A DNA stretch of 20,761 bases. Source: a virus. The notes under the pieces are model-generated. The model had not been told where the DNA came from. It ran no database searches and worked only from the letters and a program-made list of their open reading frames with translations. This document shows, piece by piece, positions 9,448 to 15,836 of this stretch. The stretch covers positions 1 to 20,761 of the IMG/VR virus record IMGVR_UViG_3300025137_000378. One strand, written 5' to 3'. Within the stretch, counting starts at the first letter, position 1. Every line of letters begins with the position of its first letter. The translations under genes were made by a program, and so were the position numbers.

Positions 9448-9632
9448 ATGTTGCGGCCCTTTACTCTGAGCACGCTGACATACTCCTTGAGTTCGTCTCG
9501 CGCATAGTAAAGGTCTAGCTTCGCGGATGAAGCAGGGCTGTGGCTGTAAGCTGCGTCCTGCTTTTCGTTTACCATGCGCTTTAAGAAAGAAAGCTCTGAT
9601 TGCTCGGCGGGAGTAAGGGCTGCGTCACCCAT
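9444..9632 (-). CDS. Small hypothetical protein, last gene of the recombination operon
   Basis: This 62-residue product starts at ATG 9632-9630, inside an ATGGGTGA overlap with the upstream gene, and begins MGDAALTPAEQSELSFLKRMVNEKQDAAYS. It is largely helical and charged, with a C-terminal Arg/Lys patch. A longer in-frame opening up to 9800 exists, but that part reads like a shadow of the upstream gene (basic, low complexity), so the short start is preferred. Its TAA overlaps the muramidase TAA on the other strand. No family recognised; the TPAEQSEL and TPAQRWQI starts of this and the preceding gene look alike, which may reflect a shared short motif. Confidence 0.5.
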   Translation of the reverse strand: MGDAALTPAEQSELSFLKRMVNEKQDAAYSHSPASSAKLDLYYARDELKEYVSVLRVKGRNI

Positions 9633-9807
9633 TCGCGTTAGCTTTTTCGTCGGTCGGACGCCCACCGTTGTGACTTTGCCGTGGCAATCCGTAGTTGAAG
9701 CCATTCTTCGTCCAGTTTTGGCGCTCGCGCATTGCTTGGTTTTCTTCCTTGGCCGTGTCCAAGACGATCTGCCAGCGCTGGGCGGGTGTAAGATTTTCAT
9801 CAGTCAT
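9625..9807 (-). CDS. Small hypothetical phage protein
   Basis: A 60-residue protein beginning MTDENLTPAQRWQIVLDTAKEENQ and then becoming Asn/Gly/Arg-rich and probably disordered. It begins at an ATGA overlap with the DUF6378-like gene and ends in an 8-nt overlap with the next gene, so it is embedded in the coupled minus-strand operon. The N-terminal half is a likely helix. I do not recognise a family. Confidence comes from the tight coupling on both sides, not from homology. Confidence 0.55.
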   Translation of the reverse strand: MTDENLTPAQRWQIVLDTAKEENQAMRERQNWTKNGFNYGLPRQSHNGGRPTDEKANANG

Positions 9808-10151
9808 TTTTTATTGCTCTCCACTAGCTCTGCCAGCAGGGCAGCATAGCCCATACTGTCGATATGATTATCCATGTGATCTGGATTGGCGATCTTGCGA
9901 CCAAACTTTATCATTTCCATGCACATCAGCACTTGCTCTGTCGTGATGTGGATGCCCAAGACGACACCCCACAGCTTTGCGATCTTTCTGTGTAGCTCAA
10001 CAAAATCGCCATAAGTTTTGGCGCGATCACCTTCGATAATGCGCTTGGCTTCATCCAGAAACTCGCCCTTGGTCTGGGGCGTCTTACGGTTCGTCACTGG
10101 CATCTTCGTTACCTTTGTCGGCGTGGGACCGAACATTCCATCGTGGCTCAT
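9804..10151 (-). CDS. DUF6378-like phage protein
   Basis: The 115-residue product carries a pattern I associate with DUF6378 of phages: RAKTYGDFVELHRKIAKLW, then ITTEQVLMCMEMIKFGRKIANP, then HMDNHIDSMGYAALLAE. It is mostly helical with a conserved Asp/His-rich end, reminiscent of small all-alpha nucleotide-handling folds, but no activity can be claimed. The start at 10151 is chosen because AGGAG lies 6 nt upstream; the ATG at 10157 abuts that same AGGAG with no spacing. It overlaps the gene before it and is joined by ATGA to the gene after it. It travels with recombination genes, suggesting an early role. Confidence 0.75.
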   Translation of the reverse strand: MSHDGMFGPTPTKVTKMPVTNRKTPQTKGEFLDEAKRIIEGDRAKTYGDFVELHRKIAKLWGVVLGIHITTEQVLMCMEMIKFGRKIANPDHMDNHIDSMGYAALLAELVESNKK

Positions 10152-10296
10152 TGTCATCTCCTAATGCCTCGTCTGCGACGACGGCGTACCATTGCGCCCC
10201 GTCGCTGATTGCTGCGACTTGTGAGATGGTCTTTAGTGCCTCTCTTAGCCGCTTGTTGTCGTCTAATAATTCTGCGAAAGTCATCCTTTCGATCAC
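10084..10296 (-). CDS. Small helical hypothetical protein
   Basis: The 70-residue product starts at an ATGA overlap with the Cas4-like nuclease gene. It begins MIERMTFAELLDDNKRLREALKTISQVA, a probable short coiled coil, followed by an acidic tail ending NEDASDEP. An alternative start is Met5. Such short 'leucine-zipper plus tail' proteins are frequent in phage early operons without known function. It overlaps the following gene by about 68 nt, a long overlap that makes its tail less certain than its head. Confidence 0.6.
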   Translation of the reverse strand: MIERMTFAELLDDNKRLREALKTISQVAAISDGAQWYAVVADEALGDDNEPRWNVRSHADKGNEDASDEP

Positions 10297-11114
10297 ATCA
10301 CCTTCTCCTTTGGCCGATACAGTTCGTAGTCATCGCAGGGCTGGTGGCACTGCCTATCATGCACGTCGCAGTGCCAGCCGCCGTCCTCTCGCGGGAAGGC
10401 GAAGGAGCACGTTGAACAACGCACTTCGACTTCTAGTCCCTCCCAGCACACGCCCTTCTTGAAGCAGAAGTTGCATCGCCAATCGTCTGGATTGTCGGAT
10501 ACCTTGGCCGCTTGGCCAGACATGACATGCTCAACACGCGCCATCAGGTAGGCGTACTGGATGCTGTCGGCCTCTACGAACTCACAGTGGTACTCGCTGG
10601 TATTCTTGGAGATGGCGATGAACACGGCCTCTTCAAAGCCAGACATTCCCATCATCATCTGTAGCTGGTCGTAATATTTTGGGTGCGCTTTCTTCACACC
10701 GTGCTTCACAAATTTCTGAAAGCTGGCGTGGTTCATAGACTTGATCTCAAGGCAGCGCAGTATCCCGTCGTCTGTTTCTATGTGTCCGTCCATGTGGCAC
10801 GAGACGTGCCCGCCATACAGGCGATAGCTATGTTGCTTACCCGTCAGTCCATCGACTTCGAACACGCGGACGTCTGCGTTTTCCTTGAGGTCTTTGACAA
10901 CGACGTCCTCTAGTATGTGACCCAGCGCAAAAATGCGCTGGGTCCGAGCCGCGATCTGAGGTTCTGGGAAACCCCGCAAGCTATAGGCTAGAGCTGCGTC
11001 GCAGGGAGACCCAACGCCACTCGCACCTATATACTCTCGCGCCCTCTTTATCTTCGTCTGCTTGTAGCCAGCATCGATAGCCTCAACGATGTCGGCGGCA
11101 GTAACGATTTTCAT
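10293..11114 (-). CDS. PD-(D/E)XK nuclease with Fe-S-type cysteines (Cas4/AddB-like exonuclease)
   Basis: Likely a DNA exonuclease that makes single-stranded ends for the phage annealing system. Of 273 residues, the catalytic core shows GHILE (65-69), the MDG Asp109, LEIK with Glu123 and Lys125, and the YYDQLQ motif with Gln150. Cys38 (SPC) plus Cys214-x2-Cys217-x5-Cys223 matches the four-cysteine spacing that holds a 4Fe-4S cluster in Cas4, AddB and Dna2. A second set follows (Cys233, Cys236, Cys249, Cys256, Cys260, with nearby His residues), probably a zinc ribbon absent from ordinary Cas4. The start forms a TAATG with the DUF669 stop. No CRISPR array or other cas gene is visible, so a recombination role is inferred, not CRISPR adaptation. 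Confidence 0.85.
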   Translation of the reverse strand: MKIVTAADIVEAIDAGYKQTKIKRAREYIGASGVGSPCDAALAYSLRGFPEPQIAARTQRIFALGHILEDVVVKDLKENADVRVFEVDGLTGKQHSYRLYGGHVSCHMDGHIETDDGILRCLEIKSMNHASFQKFVKHGVKKAHPKYYDQLQMMMGMSGFEEAVFIAISKNTSEYHCEFVEADSIQYAYLMARVEHVMSGQAAKVSDNPDDWRCNFCFKKGVCWEGLEVEVRCSTCSFAFPREDGGWHCDVHDRQCHQPCDDYELYRPKEKVM

Positions 11115-11554
11115 TAGAACGGAATTTCGTCGTCTATAGATTTCGAGGTTTCACCGACTGGTAGAAACGCCTTAATCTCAGGGTACTGATCCCCGTTGTC
11201 ACGCTTGCGACCCATCTTTACATCGATCTGCACAGACAGACCCTTGAGTGAGCTGATGTCTTTCGGATTGTTGGGGTTTGGATGCTTGGCACATTCAAGT
11301 AAAGACTTGAGCTGAGACAGTCCGATCTCAACGGCCTTGGCGTTGGCATTAACGACGTTAAAATCGTTGAGTATAGTCTTGCCATTATCGTCCGCGAAGT
11401 GGACCCGCACACGAGAGTGCGCTGGGTTGCTGCATTTCTCCACCGCAGCGTCGGTGATTTTGACGTTGTGGTTGCCGACTTCAATTCGGCTGGATGTTGG
11501 CCCACTGTCAGCATCTATGCCAGACAGGTCTAGTTTTCCGAAATCAAAGCTCAT
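11114..11554 (-). CDS. DUF669-type single-stranded DNA-binding protein
   Basis: The 146-residue protein has the layout of phage DUF669/SSB-like proteins: an N-terminal MSFDFGKLDLSGID, a beta-rich centre (RVRVHFADDNGKTILNDFN), LSQLKSLLECAKHPNP, LKGLSVQIDVKMGRKRDNGDQYPEIKAFLP, and an acidic end SIDDEIPF. A terminal DDxIPF-like peptide is also the partner-docking tail of bacterial SSB, which supports ssDNA binding. It lies between the Sak4-like ATPase (ATGA overlap) and the exonuclease (TAATG overlap), the expected position for an SSB that loads or protects the annealing substrate. Confidence 0.82.
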   Translation of the reverse strand: MSFDFGKLDLSGIDADSGPTSSRIEVGNHNVKITDAAVEKCSNPAHSRVRVHFADDNGKTILNDFNVVNANAKAVEIGLSQLKSLLECAKHPNPNNPKDISSLKGLSVQIDVKMGRKRDNGDQYPEIKAFLPVGETSKSIDDEIPF

Positions 11555-12327
11555 GCTGCTTTATCCTTAGTTTTTTTCTTGGTTGCCATGCGAGCCAACA
11601 GCTCGGTTACGTCATCGCAGCGCTCAACCGCTGCCAATGTTTGCTGGGGGTCACGCGTCTTGCCGTGCCAGCCGCTGACCTCGTCTGTCGCAAACCAACG
11701 CACCACTTTGGGCGGGCCACTCTCGGCTTGTTCGGTGGTGCGGACACCAGCAAATACGTGGTCGAAGATTGCAGGGATGTGTTTCGCAACCGCGTTGCCT
11801 TTCACGAGCGGCCAATATTGAGTGACGCCGTTAGCGTCTTCCTCCTCTTTGGCCAAACAGGTGACGAACACATGCACTGGCAGATCACGTATCTGCTTGA
11901 GTACGCCAGTCATCATGCGAGAGTTGTCGCCCCATTTTTCAAAGCCGTTCTTCGATCCCTCATGCACCTTCTCAAGATGCTCCATGAGGCGGTCAGACAC
12001 TTCTGTCAGGCTGTCAATAGCCACCCAGTTGTAGCCTTGCGTCTTCAGAAAATCTGGATGCGTAAGCCATTTGAATATCTGCATGAAGCTGTACGTTCCA
12101 GCCGCCTCGTCGCATGGGCCGTCCCAACTCGTGAACGGAATGTAGTCTATATCCACGTCCTCGACGGACTTGAGGCCAGCTTCGCCGCTGACGATCAGCC
12201 CCTTGCCGTAACGCTTATGGAAGAACCTACATTGGTAGGTCTTGCCGAAGCCGTGATGCGAGTAGAGCATCGTCTTGTGCGACCCGCTGCTCATCAGCGC
12301 TCCCGTGCTGCTTGGTTTAAATTTCAT
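11551..12327 (-). CDS. Sak4-like RecA-fold ATPase (recombination/annealing)
   Basis: The 258-residue protein is a compact RecA-fold ATPase resembling phage Sak4 annealing proteins. Walker A is SHHGFGKT (23-30), with Ser in place of the usual first Gly; Walker B is NWVAIDSLTE (98-107) with Asp103. The central NGFEKWGDNSRMMTGVLKQIRDLPVHVFVT stretch, given in part, is typical of the group. The C-terminus is basic (KKKTKDKAA). A ribosome site GAGGAA stands about 5 nt before the ATG. It heads a seven-gene overlapping operon and diverges from the HTH/primase operon. With the SSB and exonuclease it would form a single-strand annealing or recombination machine. Confidence 0.85.
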   Translation of the reverse strand: MKFKPSSTGALMSSGSHKTMLYSHHGFGKTYQCRFFHKRYGKGLIVSGEAGLKSVEDVDIDYIPFTSWDGPCDEAAGTYSFMQIFKWLTHPDFLKTQGYNWVAIDSLTEVSDRLMEHLEKVHEGSKNGFEKWGDNSRMMTGVLKQIRDLPVHVFVTCLAKEEEDANGVTQYWPLVKGNAVAKHIPAIFDHVFAGVRTTEQAESGPPKVVRWFATDEVSGWHGKTRDPQQTLAAVERCDDVTELLARMATKKKTKDKAA

Positions 12328-12427
12328 ATGTTCCTCGTTTTTTTCTGGGCGACATCATTGACGCCCTTATGACACCCACGTATGTATCTCAATAGTGACA
12401 CCCATGCAACACCCTAAAGGAAAAAAA
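12328..12427. promoter_or_regulatory. Divergent control region between the recombination and primase operons
   Basis: On the plus strand TTGACG (12358-12363), 17 bp and TATGTA (12381-12386) form a plausible sigma-70 promoter. The -10 read on the minus strand is TACATA, preceded at 17 bp by a weak TTGCAT (12409-12404), so two promoters may share one -10. Four octamers lie here on the plus strand: TGACGCCC 12359-12366, TGACACCC 12370-12377, TGACACCC 12396-12403 and CAACACCC 12407-12414. Each pair is spaced exactly 11 bp, and the two pairs flank the shared -10. Binding would be expected to control both promoters. Confidence 0.55.
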
Positions 12428-12619
12428 ATGAAGCAGTTAAACATTGAGCGATTGATCAAGGATTTAGGTGGGGCCGCTGCCGTGGCCGAAGCAACAGGCG
12501 TGGTTCGAACGCAGCCGTATGCGTGGATCAGACGTGGCAGTATCCGAACGACGATACTTGAACGGATCAAAGAGACGCACCCGCTTATCGACATCAACCA
12601 ATACTTTGAGGAAGTCTGA
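12428..12619 (+). CDS. Small HTH DNA-binding protein (Cro-like)
   Basis: The 63-residue protein is nearly all a helix-turn-helix: LIKDLGGAAAVAEATGVVRTQPYAWIRRGSI is given in part as GGAAAVAEATG (helix 2) and RTQPYAWIRRG (helix 3). It resembles Cro/YdaS-type phage regulators. ATG 12428 is chosen over the in-frame ATG at 12395 because AAAGGA stands 5-10 nt upstream of it and because the earlier start would cover the operator-like repeats. It ends with TGA directly abutting the primase ATG, so it is co-transcribed with it. It is a leading candidate for the protein that binds the neighbouring repeats. Confidence 0.75.
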   Translation: MKQLNIERLIKDLGGAAAVAEATGVVRTQPYAWIRRGSIRTTILERIKETHPLIDINQYFEEV

Positions 12620-14524
12620 ATGAGCAACCTAGACGCAGCGCTGGAACTGCTCGATCTAGGGTGGTCAGTTATCCCGTGCAAACCTGAGACAAAGCGACCG
12701 CGCATTAAGTGGAAGCAGTACCAAGAGACGCTGCCCACCGAGGCAGAGGTCGAGACGTGGTGGACGGAGAACCCCAACGATCCTATCGCCCTTATCACTG
12801 GCGCATTGTCAGGCATCGTTGTTGTTGACTGCGACAATGAAGAGGCGCTGCACGCAGCCTTTGACGCGGGGATGAAGTCACCCTTTCGCGTCAAGACTAA
12901 ACGCGGCCATCACCTGTACTTCCAGCACCCGCGAGACGGCGTGCGTCGGGGGCCAAGGGCAGGGGTCAACTCACGGGGCGCAGATTGGCCTCGCATTGAC
13001 GGGTTAGATTTCCGTGGCGACGGCAGCTATGCACTGTGTCCACCGTCAAACAATTACTCGTGGGAGATAGCTACTGGCTACTCGCTAGACCCAGACGAGA
13101 TGCCTGTCTGGGAGGACTGGACGCCTAGTATCAAGGATGAAGATGAGGGATTTTCGTTCGCAACACTTGACCTATCGACGGTGGTCGCACGCAACCCTGA
13201 CGAGTTCATCAGCGAGTGGGATCGGACAGCCAAGTATGTGCGCGAGACGTACCCTACAACTTTAAAGATACCATCGGGCGTGGGTAACGGGCGCAACGAA
13301 CGGGTAATGAAATACGTCTCCGAGCAGATAATGGAGGGGAACTTTGGCCCCGAACTGCGCGTTCGTGGCTACGCTTTTATGCGAGAATTTTTCGAGGAGT
13401 TCTTGTCCGAGGCTGAGTTCGAGGCGACCTGTCGGAGCATGGAGCAGAGCGAGAAGCGCAATCACCCAGAGCGTTTCAACAGCGAAGGTGAGTACGTCCA
13501 TCGAAAGAAGATTGAGGAGGAGAAAGCGCAAGAGAACGGAGGCGGTCGGTCGCGCAAGCTCATCGTCATGTCAGACGCAGAGGAGATGATAGAAAAAAGC
13601 TCGGCGCGTCAGTATCTTATCGAGCCTTGGCTACCGCCAGCCTCGATCACACAGGTGTATGGCTACAGTGGGCACGGCAAGTCTATGTTCGTTCAGAACG
13701 CTATGGCTGCACTGGCTGCTGGTAAAAAATACTTCGGCCCGTTCGAGGTAATGCAGCCAGCCAAGGTGTTGTATATGGACTTCGAGATGGGCATGTCCAC
13801 CATCGCCAGACGTCTGCTTGAGATGCGGCAGATACATGGCAACACTGCTGACCGCCTGCAAATCTGGACGCCATTTGTTGACGACGTCGAGATGAACTTA
13901 CGCACGCAAGAGGGGTTGTTGGAACTGCAAGGTTGGGTGGACGCTGTTAAACCTGACGTTGTAGTGATCGACACGCTACGCACAGCCTATCCAGGTCTAT
14001 TGGAGAACTCGGCAGACGAGTGGGCCAAGGTAAATCAGTTGGCCGTTCGTCTGCGTAACTCTGGATACGCCGTCATTCTGGTTCACCATAGTAACAAGCC
14101 AAGCGATAGTGGTGTCGGGCGAGAAGCGGGAAGCACGAACCAGCTCACTGTACTAGAGACACAGATCAGGGTGACGCAAGTTTATCAGGACGAGGACACG
14201 GCCAGACAGAACGCTGCTATCCATGACGACAGCTACGAGCGGCCAGTGTGGCCAAGCCTGTCAGCCAAGCTGGCCCCAGACTTCAGCCTGTTTATGGTTA
14301 TGGAGGTTCGTTACGGAAAGGTGCGTGAGTGGAGTGACGCGCATGATCGTGTGCAGTGGATCGGCTTCGCACAGAACAACAAGACAGACGAGCGTTGTGT
14401 CGTGAGCAGCAAGTCCACCAAGCAACGCGCCAAAGACATGGCGTTGGATGGCAAATCTATCGACGACATCAGTCGGGTTCTACAACGACCAAATCGTCAG
14501 CTTCGTGAATGGTTGGAAATTTAG
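12620..14524 (+). CDS. Primase-polymerase / RepA-type helicase fusion
   Basis: The 634-residue protein should prime and unwind DNA at the phage fork. The N-terminal Prim-Pol domain (about 1-165) shows WSVIPCKPETKRPRIKW, the metal-binding VVVDCD with Asp70 and Asp72, the GHHLYF histidines 97-98 and DFRGDGSYAL (130-139). The C-terminal RecA-like domain (about 325-560) shows Walker A GYSGHGKS (348-355), MDFEMG, Walker B VVVIDTLR (447-454) and VILVHHSNK with His489/His490. A short HTH-like end (SIDDISRVLQRPNRQLREWL) closes it. The ribosome site GAGGAAG is about 6 nt upstream, and the gene abuts the HTH gene. No DNA polymerase is seen in this window. Confidence 0.9.
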   Translation: MSNLDAALELLDLGWSVIPCKPETKRPRIKWKQYQETLPTEAEVETWWTENPNDPIALITGALSGIVVVDCDNEEALHAAFDAGMKSPFRVKTKRGHHLYFQHPRDGVRRGPRAGVNSRGADWPRIDGLDFRGDGSYALCPPSNNYSWEIATGYSLDPDEMPVWEDWTPSIKDEDEGFSFATLDLSTVVARNPDEFISEWDRTAKYVRETYPTTLKIPSGVGNGRNERVMKYVSEQIMEGNFGPELRVRGYAFMREFFEEFLSEAEFEATCRSMEQSEKRNHPERFNSEGEYVHRKKIEEEKAQENGGGRSRKLIVMSDAEEMIEKSSARQYLIEPWLPPASITQVYGYSGHGKSMFVQNAMAALAAGKKYFGPFEVMQPAKVLYMDFEMGMSTIARRLLEMRQIHGNTADRLQIWTPFVDDVEMNLRTQEGLLELQGWVDAVKPDVVVIDTLRTAYPGLLENSADEWAKVNQLAVRLRNSGYAVILVHHSNKPSDSGVGREAGSTNQLTVLETQIRVTQVYQDEDTARQNAAIHDDSYERPVWPSLSAKLAPDFSLFMVMEVRYGKVREWSDAHDRVQWIGFAQNNKTDERCVVSSKSTKQRAKDMALDGKSIDDISRVLQRPNRQLREWLEI

Positions 14525-14672
14525 TAGTGCCGTGCGGACGGATTGCTGTGACCTTTGCGTCGGGGCAATGCCGTCTGACCGCATCAATCACGGCAGCGAT
14601 TTGTGGATATTTATCTCTGTTGGATTTTTTATTACTCAAAACGGTACAACGCTTTACTCTATTCGCTTTCAC
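14469..14672 (-). CDS. Possible small gene convergent with the primase end
   Basis: The 67-codon frame opens with GTG at 14672 (an in-frame TGA lies just before it) and reads SNKKSNRDKYPQIAAVIDAV, then RRHCPDAKVTAIRPHG and ADDLVVVEPD, a composition that looks genuinely protein-like. Its last 56 nt overlap the primase 3' end on the other strand. A good minus-strand promoter (TTGACT, 17 bp, TACAAC, 14755-14727) points at it. The weakness is the absence of a clear ribosome site before GTG or the TTG at 14642. If not coding, the transcript could be an antisense or regulatory RNA. No family recognised. Confidence 0.5.
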   Translation of the reverse strand: MKANRVKRCTVLSNKKSNRDKYPQIAAVIDAVRRHCPDAKVTAIRPHGTTKFPTIHEADDLVVVEPD

Positions 14673-14805
14673 TCAATCGTTGATCACGCCCAAGGCGTGA
14701 GCAACTCAATCGCTACAAGCTCCTGCGTTGTACCGTTCTTGGCCCGATAAGTCAACACCCTTATGACACCTTGACAGTTTTAATTTGACACCCTAGTTCG
14801 CGCAT
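14525..14805. promoter_or_regulatory. Structured intergenic region with inverted repeats, hairpin and operator-like sites
   Basis: A perfect 13-bp inverted repeat (AACGGTACAACGC 14640-14652, complement 14725-14737) encloses a direct repeat ACTCAATCG (14671-14679, 14704-14712), which itself flanks a 7-bp hairpin with CAA loop (14684-14700). A minus-strand promoter reads TTGACT (14755-14750), 17 bp, TACAAC (14732-14727), its -10 lying in the right arm. A plus-strand TTGACA is at 14771-14776, with only a weak -10 (TAGTTC) 17 bp on. Operator-like octamers: CAACACCC 14753-14760, TGACACCT 14764-14771, TGACACCC 14786-14793, in register at 11 and 22 bp. A replication origin next to the primase gene is possible but unproven. 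Confidence 0.55.
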
Positions 14806-15099
14806 ATGGCAAGGGTTGAACTGACCGAGGATGATCGTAACTGGCTGCGTGAGCGACACTGGATGGAGACGTATCCAGACATGGCCTTACGCATTGGCTG
14901 CTGCGTGGATACAATCAAGCGCATCCTAGTTCGCGAAGGTCTGCAAGAGTTTGACGGGGCCAAGTACCAAGTCAAACGCCACAACCACGTACGCCAGTGG
15001 AACAGACCATGCCTCGACTGCCAGTCAACAGAGCTGCGACCGCGCATGTGGTTCTACTGTACGCCCTGTCGCAAGAGGCGAGGGCATACAGATGAGTAA
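14806..15099 (+). CDS. HTH plus zinc-ribbon protein
   Basis: The 97-residue protein has an N-terminal helix-turn-helix-like half (YPDMALRIGCCVDTIKRILV, about 23-42) and a C-terminal zinc ribbon, Cys69-x2-Cys72-x12-Cys85-x2-Cys88, with a basic end. It likely binds DNA and may be an early regulator or nuclease accessory. No good ribosome site is seen before ATG 14806. The TGACACCC site ends 12 bp before the ATG, so a promoter at TTGACA 14771 would give a nearly leaderless message. An 8-nt ATGAGTAA overlap joins it to the nuclease gene. Confidence 0.68.
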   Translation: MARVELTEDDRNWLRERHWMETYPDMALRIGCCVDTIKRILVREGLQEFDGAKYQVKRHNHVRQWNRPCLDCQSTELRPRMWFYCTPCRKRRGHTDE

Positions 15100-15511
15100 G
15101 ATGAAGAACAAAGGCGACGGCTACGAGCGAGAGCTGGCCGCTTACATCAATGACCTTACTGGCCTTAACGCGTCTCGCGCACCCCTATCTGGCGGTGGTG
15201 CTATTGGCATCCTGTCTGGCGGTGCTGACTTACTCGGAACTCCCAGCATTTTCATCGAGGCCAAGCGTGTCGAACGTCTAAACTTCCACGACGCTATGCG
15301 ACAAGCCGAGCGCAACATACAACAGACGCAATCGCCAGACATACCTATCGTCATCAATCGGAAGAACCGCATGCCTACTGGCCAGTCACTTTGTCTGCTC
15401 AGACTGGACGACCTCCTATTCTTCTATCGCTATTATTTAAAGGCAGAAGGATACGTCACGGAGGATGACCAAGATGACGACACCCCACTTGAGAATAGTG
15501 CAGAAGAATGA
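15092..15511 (+). CDS. PD-(D/E)XK nuclease, Hjc-like Holliday-junction resolvase type
   Basis: The 139-residue protein has the archaeal/phage Hjc-like layout: KGDGYERELA with Glu12, a Gly-rich loop GGGAIGILSGGADLLG with Asp46, IFIEAKR with Glu56 and Lys58, and the QAERN motif with Gln71. It would resolve branched DNA made during phage recombination or replication; the acidic tail (DDQDDDTPLE) is typical of DNA-mimic-like ends and of uncertain role. The chosen ATG 15092 has GAGGG about 8 nt upstream and sits in the 8-nt overlap with the previous gene; the frame is open further upstream but that part only shadows the zinc-ribbon gene. Confidence 0.78.
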   Translation: MSKMKNKGDGYERELAAYINDLTGLNASRAPLSGGGAIGILSGGADLLGTPSIFIEAKRVERLNFHDAMRQAERNIQQTQSPDIPIVINRKNRMPTGQSLCLLRLDDLLFFYRYYLKAEGYVTEDDQDDDTPLENSAEE

Positions 15512-15770
15512 CGACCCAGACGACAAGGTAGCGGCAAGGATAATCGGCGTGGACGTCTACGATAAAGAAGAAGTTATCGCAGCAGCCGAGCACTTACTCA
15601 AGTCAGCGCGAGACGGAGACATCAAGGCGTTCGCCGTCTGTTACCTCTCTTCGTCTGGCAATTCCACTGGCAGCTTAGTCACCTCCTCCTGCGACGACGA
15701 CGTTCACGCAACCATCGCTGGCATCGAGCTGATGAAGCAGAGGTTCATCTTGGAAACCCTCGAAGACTGA
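15474..15770 (+). CDS. Hypothetical phage protein
   Basis: The 98-residue product contains DVYDKEEVIAAAEHLLKSAR, then IKAFAVCYLSSSGNSTGSL and IAGIELMKQRFI. The pattern of a helix, a small beta sheet with 'AFAVCYL' and a final helix occurs in many phage and prophage hypothetical proteins; no function is known to me. GGAGG at 15460-15464 gives 9-nt spacing to ATG 15474, whereas the in-frame ATG 15465 abuts it, so 15474 is preferred. The gene starts within the nuclease 3' end and is probably translated by coupling. Confidence 0.65.
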   Translation: MTTPHLRIVQKNDDPDDKVAARIIGVDVYDKEEVIAAAEHLLKSARDGDIKAFAVCYLSSSGNSTGSLVTSSCDDDVHATIAGIELMKQRFILETLED

Positions 15771-15771
15771 T

Positions 15772-15798
15772 GGCCTTTGCCCCTTGCGGGGCACGGCC
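15772..15798 (+). terminator. GC-rich hairpin after the nuclease operon
   Basis: GGCC and TGCCCC pair with GGGGCA and GGCC around a TTGC loop, with a small internal bulge. It lies immediately after the stop of the preceding gene. There is no T-run behind it, so it is at best a Rho-dependent, processing or stabilising hairpin rather than a classical intrinsic terminator. The next gene has its own strong ribosome site 30 nt on. Confidence 0.35.
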
Positions 15799-15836
15799 AG
15801 ACGTAAAAGCAAACGTGACAGCCAAAGGAGGCGACA

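Noticed and set aside
9633-9800. Extension of the last operon gene upstream to 9800
   Set aside because: The extra segment overlaps the better-supported 60-residue gene almost completely and reads as low-complexity basic sequence; the internal ATG at 9632 sits in a typical overlap.
10293-11114. Cas4-like nuclease as part of a CRISPR system
   Set aside because: No repeat-spacer array and no other cas gene is visible; neighbours are phage recombination proteins.
11494-12372. 292-codon plus-strand open frame opposite the Sak4-like and DUF669 genes
   Set aside because: The minus-strand genes have clear motifs and coupling; the plus frame is an antisense shadow without a ribosome site.
12387-12397. 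TCTCAATAGTG shared with 16590-16600
   Set aside because: An 11-bp match is expected by chance many times in a window of this size, and the flanks differ.
15772-15798. Classical Rho-independent terminator
   Set aside because: The hairpin is good but no T-run follows it; kept only as a low-confidence hairpin.
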